64,000 nt of DNA from Sphingomonas hylomeconis (GTDB taxonomy: Bacteria > Pseudomonadota > Alphaproteobacteria > Sphingomonadales > Sphingomonadaceae). This document shows positions 38,437 to 47,506 of this stretch, piece by piece (position 1 is the first letter of the stretch; each line of letters opens with the position of its first letter). The translations under genes were made by a program, and so were the position numbers. Where the stretch lies: NCBI RefSeq assembly GCF_025370105.1, contig NZ_JANQBK010000001.1, forward strand, positions 496,001-560,000. The letters run 5' to 3'. A model generated the notes under the pieces. The model made no database searches, was not told the DNA's origin, and worked only from the letters and a program-made list of their open reading frames with translations.

Positions 38437-39030
38437 TCACGCGACGCGGTTGAACTTCTCGAACCCCGGGCGGGGCGAGCGATCGAAGATCGACGCCGGA
38501 TCGCCATGGCCGAGCGTGGCAATGAAATTGCTGCGCACCGCGGGCGTATCGGCGAAGAACGCCGCATCGACCTTGCCATTGTCGAAGCCGGACATCGGCC
38601 CGGTATCGAGCCCCAGCGCGCGCGCGGCGATGATGAAATAGGCACCCTGCAGTGTCGAATTGCGCATCGCCGACACCGCGCGCAGCTCGGCATTGCCGTC
38701 GAACCATGCCTTGGCATCGGTATGCGGGAACAGTTCGGGGAGATATTCGTGGAAATTCTCGTCCATGCCGATGATCACGCTGACTGGCGCCTTCAGGATC
38801 TTGGGCGCATTCTGTTCGCTGGTGCACTCGGCGAGCTTCTGCTTGGCCGCATCGGACACGCACCAGATCAGCCGCGCGGGCAGCTGGTTGGCGGAGGTCG
38901 GGCCCCATTTCATCAGATCCCAGATCGCGTGCAGCTCGGCGTCGCTGACCGGTTGATCGGTATAGCCGTTATAGGAGCGCGCGGTGCGGAAGATCGTATC
39001 CAGCGCCGCGTCGGACAGCTTTTCGGTCAT
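38437..39030 (-). CDS. RutE/HadB-like nitroreductase family protein
   Basis: A 197-residue FMN-dependent enzyme similar to malonic semialdehyde reductase RutE: AARSYNGYTDQPV-like opening, MKWGPTSANQLPARLI (FMN contact), a central NSTLQGAYFIIAARALGLDTGPMSGFD and the closing HGDPASIFDRSPRPGFEKF. No pyrimidine-degradation (rut) genes are nearby, so a general reductase role is safer than RutE. Confidence 0.85.
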   Translation of the reverse strand: MTEKLSDAALDTIFRTARSYNGYTDQPVSDAELHAIWDLMKWGPTSANQLPARLIWCVSDAAKQKLAECTSEQNAPKILKAPVSVIIGMDENFHEYLPELFPHTDAKAWFDGNAELRAVSAMRNSTLQGAYFIIAARALGLDTGPMSGFDNGKVDAAFFADTPAVRSNFIATLGHGDPASIFDRSPRPGFEKFNRVA

Positions 39031-39055
39031 GACAGAACCCTTGTTACGCTAACAT

Positions 39056-39628
39056 TCAGACGGCGCGGACCTCGGTGACTTCCGGCACGTAATATTTGAG
39101 CAACTGCTCGATCCCGTTCTTCAGCGTCGCGGTGGACGACGGGCAGCCGGCGCACGCGCCCTGCATGCGCAGGAACACCTTGCCCTGATCGAAGCCGCGA
39201 TAGACGATGTCGCCGCCATCGTTGGCGACCGCGGGGCGGACGCGCGTTTCGATCAGATCCTTGATCTGCGCGACGATGTCGGCATCCTCGGGATTGTCGG
39301 CGAAGGCGTCGTCGGCCGGCACGCTGATGCCGCCGGCGGTGCCGGGCTTGAACAGCGGGATCTGCGCGCTGAAATGATCGAGCAGCAGGGCGAGCACATC
39401 ACCCTTGAGGAACGACCAGTCGACGCCCGGCGCCGCAGTGACCGAGATGAAGTCGCTGCCGAAGAACACGCCGGTGACATCGCCGAGATCGAACAATTGC
39501 TGCGCCAGCGGGCTGGCTTCGGCTTCCTCGGGCGTCGCGAAATCGCGCGTGCCGGCGTCCATTACGGTGCGGCCGGGGAGGAATTTGAGCGTCGCCGGGT
39601 TGGGCGTGGTTTCGGTTTCTATCAGCAT
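39056..39628 (-). CDS. NifU/NfuA-type iron-sulfur scaffold protein
   Basis: A 190-residue protein with an N-terminal Nfu domain (MLIETETTPNPATLKFLPG) and a C-terminal NifU-like domain carrying the cluster-binding Cys-x2-Cys in GACAGCPSS. Such proteins carry clusters from the SUF/ISC machinery to targets; the SUF operon is 10 kb away in this window. The start at 39628 matches homologues; an in-frame ATG at 39637 adds three residues. Confidence 0.92.
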   Translation of the reverse strand: MLIETETTPNPATLKFLPGRTVMDAGTRDFATPEEAEASPLAQQLFDLGDVTGVFFGSDFISVTAAPGVDWSFLKGDVLALLLDHFSAQIPLFKPGTAGGISVPADDAFADNPEDADIVAQIKDLIETRVRPAVANDGGDIVYRGFDQGKVFLRMQGACAGCPSSTATLKNGIEQLLKYYVPEVTEVRAV

Positions 39629-39703
39629 GCCCCGCATGTGGCGCGCATGGGCGGCCGGCGCAAGGTTAGAGCGGGAAACGGAGCGTTGCGCGCGCCGGCG
39701 GGA

Positions 39704-40567
39704 TCAGGCGTCCAGCCGCCGGATCGCGGCGTTCCACTTGTCGATATTGCTGCGCGCCTCCTGCACGAACGCCGAGCGGCGCACGAAGCCCAGGAAGAAA
39801 TCGGCGATCGCCTTGCCCGGCTGGCGCAGCGGCCGCGCGAACTGGATCAGCAGCACCACGCGGGTGCCGCTGGTCTCGTTCCACACTTCGTGCTGGTAGG
39901 TATCGTCGAACACCAGGGTCTCGCCCTCGGCCCAGCGCACGATCCGATCGCCGACGCGCATCCGCACGTCGCCATCCTGCGGCACGATCAGGCCGAGATG
40001 GCAGGTGATCAGCCCCTTGGTCACGCCGCGGTGATCGGGGATGTGCGTGCCCGGCGCGAGGATCGAGAAGAACGCGCTGTTGAGCCCGGGAATGCGTTCG
40101 ACCAGCCGCTGCGTCTCGGGACATCGGGCGAGATTGTCCGCGATCGGAAAGCCATAGCCCCACAGGAAGAAGGAGCGCCATTTGTCCACCTCGGCAATGG
40201 CGCGGTGATCGGGCGAGATCGTCGCCAGGCTGGGCGCGGCGGCGCCGTGCAGCGCGACGGCGACCGCTTCGTCGCGGATCGTCTGCCAATGGTCGCGCAG
40301 CATCGCCGTCCAGGCAAAGCCGCGCACATCGAGCACCGGATCGTTCGAGACCAGCGAGAAGCGCGCGATCAGCCGATCGACCGGGCCGCGCAGATGCTTG
40401 CCGAGGCGGATCTGCCACGGGCGATTGCCCTCCTGCGCCAGCGGCGCGCCCGGGGCGGGGGCGCCGGAAATGACGTTGAGATCGGGCACGCGCGGTGCCG
40501 CACGATCACCGTGCTCGCCCGATTTTTGCCGCATTCGGCCTGGTGCGCCAATAACTTGCCCGTTCAC
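39704..40567 (-). CDS. Aspartyl/asparaginyl beta-hydroxylase family protein
   Basis: A 287-residue Fe(II)/2-oxoglutarate dioxygenase: FSILAPGTHIPDHRGVTKGLITCHLGLIVP holds the HxDxR-type start of the metal and substrate site, and DDTYQHEVWNETSGTRVVLLIQ the second histidine and the 2-oxoglutarate Arg. Bacterial relatives include LpxO, which hydroxylates lipid A acyl chains. The C-terminus (FLGFVRRSAFVQEARSNIDKW) is not typical of LpxO. The GTG at 40567 follows AGGAAG; an ATG at 40534 is the alternative. Confidence 0.78.
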   Translation of the reverse strand: MNGQVIGAPGRMRQKSGEHGDRAAPRVPDLNVISGAPAPGAPLAQEGNRPWQIRLGKHLRGPVDRLIARFSLVSNDPVLDVRGFAWTAMLRDHWQTIRDEAVAVALHGAAAPSLATISPDHRAIAEVDKWRSFFLWGYGFPIADNLARCPETQRLVERIPGLNSAFFSILAPGTHIPDHRGVTKGLITCHLGLIVPQDGDVRMRVGDRIVRWAEGETLVFDDTYQHEVWNETSGTRVVLLIQFARPLRQPGKAIADFFLGFVRRSAFVQEARSNIDKWNAAIRRLDA

Positions 40568-40707
40568 GATCCGCTTCCTGCCAGTTCCGCAACTCACGCG
40601 TGGCGACTCGGCCCCGCGGCCCGCGTGGCATTGGCGGATAGCCAAAATCTTGGACCAAAAGATGACGTTACTGGCGGGTTCAGCTTTCCCGCGCTACGAA
40701 GCGGGCC

Positions 40708-43689
40708 ATGCATGCCCTATCGCGCGCCTCGCGCCGTCCGCTGATCCTTGCCCTTTTGCTCGGACTTGCCCTGCCTGCCCAGGGGCAGGATACCGCACCG
40801 CAGACCGCGGTCGCCGCCGCGCAGGCGCCCGTCCCGGGCCAGGTCGATCGCAAGAACTGGCTGTTCGTCGACAGCGACATCACGCCCGATCCCGAATGGC
40901 GGTACGGCACGCTGCCCAACGGGCTGCGCTATGCCGTGCGCCGTAACGGCGTGCCGCCCGGCCAGGTCTCGGTCCGCGTGCGGATGGATGCCGGCTCGCT
41001 GATGGAGACCGACAGCGAGCGCGGCTATGCGCATATGATCGAGCATCTCTCGTTCCGCGGCTCGCAGTTCGTTCCCGATGGCGAGGCCAAGCGCATCTGG
41101 CAGCGCATGGGCACGACGTTCGGCTCGGACACCAACGCGCAGACCACCGCGACCCAGACGGTCTACAAGCTCGATCTGCCCAGCGCGAACGAAGCGCGGC
41201 TCGACGAGAGCCTGAAGATCATGGCCGGCATGGTCAGCAAGCCCAACATCACCGACGCGGCACTCGCCGCCGAGCGCCCCGCGGTGCTGGCCGAACAGCG
41301 CGAGGCGCCGGGCCCACAGGTCCGGTTCAGCGAAGCGCAGCTCAAGACCTTCTTCGCCGGACAGCCGCTCGCCAATCGCTCGCCGATCGGCACGATCGAT
41401 ATGCTCAACGCCGCCGATGCCGGCAAGGTCAAGGCGTTCCACGATCGCTGGTACCGCCCCGAGCGCGCCGTGGTGGTGATCTCGGGCGATTTCGATCCGG
41501 CGATGTTCGAACGGCTGGTGATCAAGAATTTCTCCGACTGGCGCGGCACCGGCAAGAATCCGGCCGATCCCGATTTCGGCAAGCCCGATCCCAAGCAGCC
41601 GGCGACGGCGGTGATCAGCGAGCCGTCGCTGCCGCCGGTGGTGACGATGGCGGTGGTCAAGCCATGGAAATACCAGTCCGACACGATCGTCATGAACCAG
41701 AACCGGCTGGTCGATTCGGTCGCCGCGCGGGTCATCAGCCGGCGGCTCGAGACGCGGGCCCGCGCCGGCGGCAGCTTCATCCGCGCCAGCGTCAGCACCA
41801 GCGACGAATCGCGCTCCGCCTCGCTGACCTTTGTCTCGATCCTGCCGATCGGCAATGACTGGGAGGCGGCGCTCAAGGATGTCCGCGCGGTGATCGCCGA
41901 TGCGCAGAAGACTGCGCCGAGCGAGGCCGAGGTGCAGCGCGAGCTGGCCGATTTCGACACGATCATGCGCACCAGCGTGGAAACGCAGCGCGCCGAGCCG
42001 GGCGCCGGCCAGGCCGACGACATGGTCCAGGCGGTCGATATCCGCGAGACGACCACCGCGCCGGCGACGATCTATGCCGTGCTCAAGGATGCCATCGCCA
42101 AGAAGATGTTCACGCCGCAGACCGTCTTGGCCTCGACCAAGCGGATCTTCTCCGGCGACGTGACGCGCGCGTTGATCAACGTGCAGACGCCCGAGGACGG
42201 CGCGGTGACCAAGCTGAATGCGGCGCTGAAGAGCGACGTCTCCGGGCTTGCCGGCAAGCGCAACGTGCAGGGCAAGGTGACGTTCGCCAACCTGCCCAAG
42301 CTCGGCAAACCGGCGTCGATCGTCAGCCGCGAGAAGATCCCCGAATTCGATGCCGAGAAGGTCGTCTTCTCCAACGGCGTGCGGCTGATGCTGCGCGTCA
42401 GCCCGGCGGAATCGACGCGCGTCTATGTCCGCGTGCGCTTCGGCGGCGGTTACAACGCGCTGCCGGCCGATCGCGACACGCCGGTCTGGGCCGGCGACAT
42501 GGCGCTGGTCGCCGGCGGCATCGGCAAGCTCGGCCAGGGCGATATCGAGCAATTGACCGCCGGACGGCGCATCGGGCTCGATTTCGACGTTGGCGAGGAC
42601 GCCTTCGTCTATGGCGCGATGACCTCGCCCGGCGATCTCGCCGACCAGCTGAAGCTGATCGCCGCGCGGATGGCGGCGCCGGGCTGGGATCCCAATCCGG
42701 TGGCGCGCGCCAAATCGATGGCGCTGGCCGGTTATGCCGGGTTCGACGCGTCGCCGGACGGCGTGCTCGCGCGCGATCTCGAACGGCTGCTGCACGACGG
42801 CGATCCGCGCTGGGGCACGCCGACGCGCGAGGAAGTCACCGGCACCACGCCGGCCAATTTCCGCGCGCTGTGGGAGCCGGTGCTGGCCGAGGGGCCGATC
42901 GAGGTCCAGGTGTTCGGCGATATCGATGCCGAAGCCGCGATCAAGGCGGTCGCCGCAAGCGTTGGCGCGCTGCCGCCGCGCCCGGCATCGACCAGGGCCG
43001 CGCCGCCGATCAAGTTCCCGCCACACAATAGTTCGCCGTTGCTGCTGACGCATGGCGGGCCGGACAACCAGGCCGCGGCAGTCATCGTCTGGCCGACCGG
43101 CGGCGGGATCGACCAGGTCGCGGACAGCAATGCGCTCGACGTGCTGGCGGCGGTGTTCAGCGACCGCCTGTTCGATCGGCTGCGCTCCGAGGCAGGCGCG
43201 AGCTATTCGCCGAGCGTGCAGAGCCAGTGGCCCGAGGGCCTGGCGTCCGGCGGGCGGCTGTTTGCGATCGGGCAGGTCGCGCCGAACAATGTCGGGCTGT
43301 TCTTCAAGATGTCGCGCGAGATTGCGGCGGATCTCGTCGCCCGCCCGATCGGCGACGACGAACTGCAGCGCACGATCACGCCGATGAAGGAATTGATCCT
43401 GCGCCAGGCGACGGGCAATACCTTCTGGCTCAACCAGCTGCAGGGCGGCAGCTATGACGAGCGGCGGATCGAGGCAGTGCGCAACATGTTCCGCGGCATC
43501 GGCGGCATGACCGCGGCACAGCTGCAGCAGACCGCGATCAAATATCTGCGCCCCGAGGCAGACTGGACGATGGCGGTGGTGCCACGCGGCAAGGACGGCA
43601 AGGCGGTGAGCATCGCCGAAGCGCCGGTCGCCCCACCGGCTGCGACGCCGGCGGCGCCGGTGGTGAAGAAGAAAAAGAGCGGGCGGTAA
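40708..43689 (+). CDS. M16 family zinc metalloprotease (tandem domains), exported
   Basis: A 993-residue pitrilysin-type peptidase with a Sec signal (LILALLLGLALPAQGQ). The inverted zinc motif His109-Met-Ile-Glu112-His113 is intact, and Glu189 in AAERPAVLAEQRE is at the right spacing for the third ligand. A second M16 repeat (about residues 540-950) lacks the zinc motif, as usual for the inactive half. It would degrade peptides in the periplasm. The C-terminus ends in an Ala/Pro/Lys tail. Confidence 0.9.
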   Translation: MHALSRASRRPLILALLLGLALPAQGQDTAPQTAVAAAQAPVPGQVDRKNWLFVDSDITPDPEWRYGTLPNGLRYAVRRNGVPPGQVSVRVRMDAGSLMETDSERGYAHMIEHLSFRGSQFVPDGEAKRIWQRMGTTFGSDTNAQTTATQTVYKLDLPSANEARLDESLKIMAGMVSKPNITDAALAAERPAVLAEQREAPGPQVRFSEAQLKTFFAGQPLANRSPIGTIDMLNAADAGKVKAFHDRWYRPERAVVVISGDFDPAMFERLVIKNFSDWRGTGKNPADPDFGKPDPKQPATAVISEPSLPPVVTMAVVKPWKYQSDTIVMNQNRLVDSVAARVISRRLETRARAGGSFIRASVSTSDESRSASLTFVSILPIGNDWEAALKDVRAVIADAQKTAPSEAEVQRELADFDTIMRTSVETQRAEPGAGQADDMVQAVDIRETTTAPATIYAVLKDAIAKKMFTPQTVLASTKRIFSGDVTRALINVQTPEDGAVTKLNAALKSDVSGLAGKRNVQGKVTFANLPKLGKPASIVSREKIPEFDAEKVVFSNGVRLMLRVSPAESTRVYVRVRFGGGYNALPADRDTPVWAGDMALVAGGIGKLGQGDIEQLTAGRRIGLDFDVGEDAFVYGAMTSPGDLADQLKLIAARMAAPGWDPNPVARAKSMALAGYAGFDASPDGVLARDLERLLHDGDPRWGTPTREEVTGTTPANFRALWEPVLAEGPIEVQVFGDIDAEAAIKAVAASVGALPPRPASTRAAPPIKFPPHNSSPLLLTHGGPDNQAAAVIVWPTGGGIDQVADSNALDVLAAVFSDRLFDRLRSEAGASYSPSVQSQWPEGLASGGRLFAIGQVAPNNVGLFFKMSREIAADLVARPIGDDELQRTITPMKELILRQATGNTFWLNQLQGGSYDERRIEAVRNMFRGIGGMTAAQLQQTAIKYLRPEADWTMAVVPRGKDGKAVSIAEAPVAPPAATPAAPVVKKKKSGR

Positions 43690-43714
43690 ACCCAGCCGAA
43701 GGCTGACGAAGGGA

Positions 43715-43751
43715 GTGGGCCGGCAACGCGACGGTGGCGTCGCCGGCCCAC
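43715..43751. terminator. Hairpin between M16 protease and acyl-CoA synthetase genes
   Basis: GTGGGCCGGC (43715-43724) pairs with GCCGGCCCAC (43742-43751). It lies between converging genes, next to a family-B repeat monomer, and can end both transcripts; no T-run. Confidence 0.6.
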
Positions 43752-43796
43752 CCCCTCCACCAGCTTCGCTGGTCCCCCTCCCCGTGCCGGGGAGGA
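43751..43796. repeat. Family-B repeat monomer
   Basis: CCCCCTCCACCA, hairpin GCTTCGC, TGGTCCCCCTCCCCG, CCGGGGAGGA. It has the same monomer structure as the two copies at 35062-35226, differing in the variable hairpin. It ends directly at the stop codon of the acyl-CoA synthetase gene. Confidence 0.7.
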
Positions 43797-45581
43797 TCAG
43801 CTCTTGTACAGCCCGTCCAGTCTGGCCCCGTAGACCTGCTTCAGTACGTGGCGGCGGATCTTCAGCGACGGCGTCATCTGCTCGTTGTCGATGCCGAAGG
43901 CGGTATCGGCCAAGATGAATCGGCGGACGCGTTCGGTCACCGCCAGGTCCTTGTTGACCCGCTCGACCGCATGGCCGAGCGCGGTGCGATATTCGCTATT
44001 CTCGGCCAGGCGCCGGAAATCGCATGAATCGCCGTTCCTGGCGCACCATTCCTGCGTCCATTCGGGATCGGGCACGATCACCGCGACCATATACGGCTTG
44101 CGGTCGCCATAGATCATCGCCTGGGCGATCTCGTTCTGCAGCGTCAGCATCCCCTCGACCTTTTGCGGCGCGACATTCTCGCCCTTGTCGTTGACGATGA
44201 TATCCTTCTTGCGATCGGTGATCTTGATCCGGCCCTTGTCGTCGATCTCGCCGATATCGCCGGTATGCAGCCAGCCGTCGTGCAGCACGCGCGCGGTTTC
44301 CGTCTCGTTGCGCCAGTAACCGTGCATGACGAGTTCGCCGCGCACCAGGATCTCGCCATCCTCGGCGATGCGCACCTCGGTATTGACCAGTGCCGGGCCG
44401 ACCGTGTCCATCTTGAGCCCGGCCTTGGGGCGGTTGCACGAGATCACCGGCGCTGCCTCGGTCTGGCCATAACCCTGCAGCACGGTGACGCCGATCGCCT
44501 GGAAGAAGATGCCGACTTCGGGCGTGAGCGGCGCGCCGCCGGCGACCAGCGCCTTGATCCGCCCGCCGAACTTCTTCTGGATCTTGGGGCGCAGCGTGGC
44601 CTTGAGCAGCAGGTTCATCGGCTGATCGAGCAGCGACAGGCCGCCGCCTGCCTCCTTGGCGCCCAGCGTCTGCGCGCGGCCGAGCAGGAAGCTGGACAGC
44701 TTGCCCTGTTTCTCCACGCCCTTGACGATGCGCTGGCGCAGCACCTCGAACAGCCGCGGCACGACGATCATCAGCGTCGGGCGGACCTCCTCGATATTGC
44801 TGGCGAGCTTGTCGAGCCCTTCGGAATAATAGATCTGCCCGCCGAGGCCGATCGGGAAGAATTGCCCGCCGGTATGCTCATAGGCGTGGCTGAGCGGCAG
44901 GAAGGACAGGAACACCTCGTCCGCCCAGCCGAAATCCTCCTCGATCACGGTGCAGCAGCCATTGACGTTGTGCAGGATCGCGCCGTGATGCTGCATCACG
45001 CCGCGCGGCGATCCGCCGGTGCCGCTGGTATAGATGATGCAGGCGAGATCGTCGCGCTGGAACGTTGCCTTGGCCGCGGCGGTTTCCGCACTGGTTGGAT
45101 GATCGGCGATCAACGCGTGCCAGCTATGGCTTTCCAGCCCTTGCGTGACGCGCAGATCGTCGATGCCGATGACGATCTTGGCGTCGACCGATCGCACCGC
45201 GGCGGGGAGCAGGGTCTTGGCGAGCTTGGCGTTGGAGACGATCACCGCCGCCGCGCCGCTATTCTCGATGATGTGCGCGTGATCGCGCTCGGTATTGGTG
45301 ACGTAGGTCGGCACGGTGACGCAGCCGGCGGCCATGATCGCGAGATCGCTGATGCACCATTCCGGGCGGTTCTCGCTGACCAGCATGACGCGGTCGCCGG
45401 GCTTGAGCCCGATCGCGGTGAGGCCGGCGGCGAGGCTGGCGACCTTGGCCGCCGTCTCGCGCCAGCTGAGCGAGACCCAGGCGCCGTTTTCCTTGTGCCA
45501 CAGGAACGGCTTGTCGCCTTCGCTCGCGGCGCGCGTGAAGAACATCGTCACAAGGTTCGGAAAATGTTCGAGTCTGCGCAT
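43797..45581 (-). CDS. Long-chain acyl-CoA synthetase (AMP-forming)
   Basis: A 594-residue ANL-superfamily ligase of the FadD15/ACSL type. P-loop CIIYTSGTGGSPRGVMQHHG, the GYGQTEAAPVISCNRP motif, the hinge WLHTGDIGEIDDKGRIKITDRKKD and ENVAPQKVEG are all present. It activates fatty acids to acyl-CoA. The insertion between the P-loop and the QTE motif and the C-terminal LKIRRH motif are as in long-chain enzymes. One of several fadD-like genes probably present in the genome. Confidence 0.9.
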   Translation of the reverse strand: MRRLEHFPNLVTMFFTRAASEGDKPFLWHKENGAWVSLSWRETAAKVASLAAGLTAIGLKPGDRVMLVSENRPEWCISDLAIMAAGCVTVPTYVTNTERDHAHIIENSGAAAVIVSNAKLAKTLLPAAVRSVDAKIVIGIDDLRVTQGLESHSWHALIADHPTSAETAAAKATFQRDDLACIIYTSGTGGSPRGVMQHHGAILHNVNGCCTVIEEDFGWADEVFLSFLPLSHAYEHTGGQFFPIGLGGQIYYSEGLDKLASNIEEVRPTLMIVVPRLFEVLRQRIVKGVEKQGKLSSFLLGRAQTLGAKEAGGGLSLLDQPMNLLLKATLRPKIQKKFGGRIKALVAGGAPLTPEVGIFFQAIGVTVLQGYGQTEAAPVISCNRPKAGLKMDTVGPALVNTEVRIAEDGEILVRGELVMHGYWRNETETARVLHDGWLHTGDIGEIDDKGRIKITDRKKDIIVNDKGENVAPQKVEGMLTLQNEIAQAMIYGDRKPYMVAVIVPDPEWTQEWCARNGDSCDFRRLAENSEYRTALGHAVERVNKDLAVTERVRRFILADTAFGIDNEQMTPSLKIRRHVLKQVYGARLDGLYKS

Positions 45582-45763
45582 ACACCTCTCCTGGGGCCTC
45601 GCTCGGGCTGCCTGGGCTACTGCCTTAAGCGGGGATGGCGGGTTCCGCCAGTGAGGTCAGCACGCGCCCTGTCCGCGCTATCGTCGCTCGAATGTCGCGC
45701 CAACCGTGGACGCCCCCGCCGCGACCCGGTACGCGCGGGGCCTGTGATCGTTGGAGCGTAAAC

Positions 45764-47506
45764 TTGAAGCTGATCCGAAACCTGCTGGTCGCCAGCGCCT
45801 CGTTCGCGCTGGCCGCCTGCGCCACCGCCCCGCTGCGCGACACCGCCCCCACCACCGTAGCCGCGCCGGCCAAGGGCCAGATCTTCGCCGTTGCCGCCAA
45901 CCCGCTGGCGAGCGAGGCGGCGATGGCGGTGCTGCGGCGCGGCGGCAGCGCGGTCGACGCGACGATTGCGATGCAGGCGATGCTGTCGCTGGTCGAGCCG
46001 CAGAGCTCGGGCATCGGCGGTGGCGGTTTCATGACCTATTACGATGCGGCGACCAGGCGCGTGACCATCTTCGACGGGCGCGAGACGGCGCCGGCGGGCG
46101 CGACGCCCGACATGTTCCTCGACGATTCGGGTCGCCCGCTGCCGTTCGGTGAGGCGGTGCTGAGCGGCCGCTCGACCGGCGTGCTCGGCGCGGTGCGGAT
46201 GCTCGCGCTGGCGCACCAGCGGCACGGCAAGCTGGCGTGGCGCACGCTGTTCGGCGATGCCGCCCGCACCGCGCGCGACGGCTTCATCGTCTCGCCGCGG
46301 CTGGGCCGGTTCCTCGCCAGCGGAGCCTTTCCCGAGAGCAATGCGCCCGACGTGCTGGCCTATTTCGCGCGGCCCGGCGGGGGGCTGCTGCAGGCCGGCG
46401 ATCGGCTGCGCAACCCGGCCTATGCCGCGTTCCTCGCGCGGCTGGCGGCGCAGGGGCCGGACGCGCTGTACAAGGGCGAGACGGCGCGGCGGATCGTCGC
46501 GCGGGTCGGGCAGGGCGCGCATCCGAGCAGCATGACGCTGGCCGATCTCGCAGGCTATCGCCCGATCGAGCGCGAGGCATTGTGCGGGCGCTACCGCGTC
46601 TATGTCGTCTGCGCGCCGCCGCCGCCGGCGAGCGGAGTCGGCATGCTGCAACTGCTGATGCTGCTCGAGCGCACTGACATTTCGACGCGCGGCCCCGGCG
46701 ATCCGCAGGCCTGGTTCACGTTCGCCGAGGCAAGCCGGCTGATGTACGCCGATCGCGATCGTTATGTCGGCGATCCGGCGTTCGTGTCGGTGCCGGTCGC
46801 GGGGCTGCTCGACCCGGCCTATGTCGACGGGCGCGCGACGCTGATCGGGGCGCGCGCCGGCGCGGCGCCGGCCGCGGGCGTACCGGCGGGCGCACCCAAG
46901 GTCGCGCTGGACCGGACGCTGGAGCCGATCGGCACGTCGCATTTCGTGATCGGCGATGCGCAGGGCAATGTCGTGTCGATGACCACCACGGTCGAATCGA
47001 TCTTCGGCTCGGGGCGGATGGTCGACGGCTTCTTCCTCAACAACCAGCTGACCGATTTCTCGTTCAGCCCGCGCGATGCCGCCGGACGGCCGGCGGCCAA
47101 TGCGGTGGCACCGGGCAAGCGCCCGCGCTCGTCGATGACGCCGCTGATCCTGCTCGATGCCGATCGCCGCTTCGCCGGGGCACTGGGCTCGGCGGGGGGC
47201 AATTCGATCCTCGCTTATGTCGGCAAGTCGATGGTCGGCGCGGTCGACTGGCGGCTGCCGATGCAGCAGGCGATTGCGCTGCCCAATCTCGTCGCGCGCG
47301 GCGGGGCGTTCCAGGGCGAGGTGACCAAGTTCACGCCGCAAGTGCTGGCCGGGCTGGCAGCGCTGGGCGTGAGCCTGAAGCCGGGGCAGGGCGAGGATTC
47401 GGGGCTGCAGGGCGTGATCGTGCGGGGTGGCGTGATCGACGGCGGCTACGATCCGCGCCGCGAGGGGCGCTTCCTGGTCGAACCGGCGCCGGCGGCCCGC
47501 CGCTAG
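45764..47506 (+). CDS. ggt: Gamma-glutamyltransferase, lipoprotein
   Basis: A 580-residue Ntn-hydrolase that cleaves glutathione outside the cytosol. A lipobox (LAAC, Cys19) anchors it. The precursor cleaves before the nucleophile Thr391 (GTSHFVIGD), the same number as in E. coli by coincidence of length; the oxyanion GSAGGNSI and GRETAP substrate Arg are present. The start is a TTG at 45764 behind GGAGCG; the in-frame ATG at 45635 would bury the signal peptide. It converges on pyrD with a 4-nt overlap. Together with gshB it covers both ends of glutathione metabolism. Confidence 0.88.
   Translation: MKLIRNLLVASASFALAACATAPLRDTAPTTVAAPAKGQIFAVAANPLASEAAMAVLRRGGSAVDATIAMQAMLSLVEPQSSGIGGGGFMTYYDAATRRVTIFDGRETAPAGATPDMFLDDSGRPLPFGEAVLSGRSTGVLGAVRMLALAHQRHGKLAWRTLFGDAARTARDGFIVSPRLGRFLASGAFPESNAPDVLAYFARPGGGLLQAGDRLRNPAYAAFLARLAAQGPDALYKGETARRIVARVGQGAHPSSMTLADLAGYRPIEREALCGRYRVYVVCAPPPPASGVGMLQLLMLLERTDISTRGPGDPQAWFTFAEASRLMYADRDRYVGDPAFVSVPVAGLLDPAYVDGRATLIGARAGAAPAAGVPAGAPKVALDRTLEPIGTSHFVIGDAQGNVVSMTTTVESIFGSGRMVDGFFLNNQLTDFSFSPRDAAGRPAANAVAPGKRPRSSMTPLILLDADRRFAGALGSAGGNSILAYVGKSMVGAVDWRLPMQQAIALPNLVARGGAFQGEVTKFTPQVLAGLAALGVSLKPGQGEDSGLQGVIVRGGVIDGGYDPRREGRFLVEPAPAARR

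Noticed and set aside
40717..43053. 778-codon open frame antisense to the M16 protease gene
   Set aside because: Same GC-driven shadow effect; the plus-strand protein has an intact zinc motif and signal peptide.
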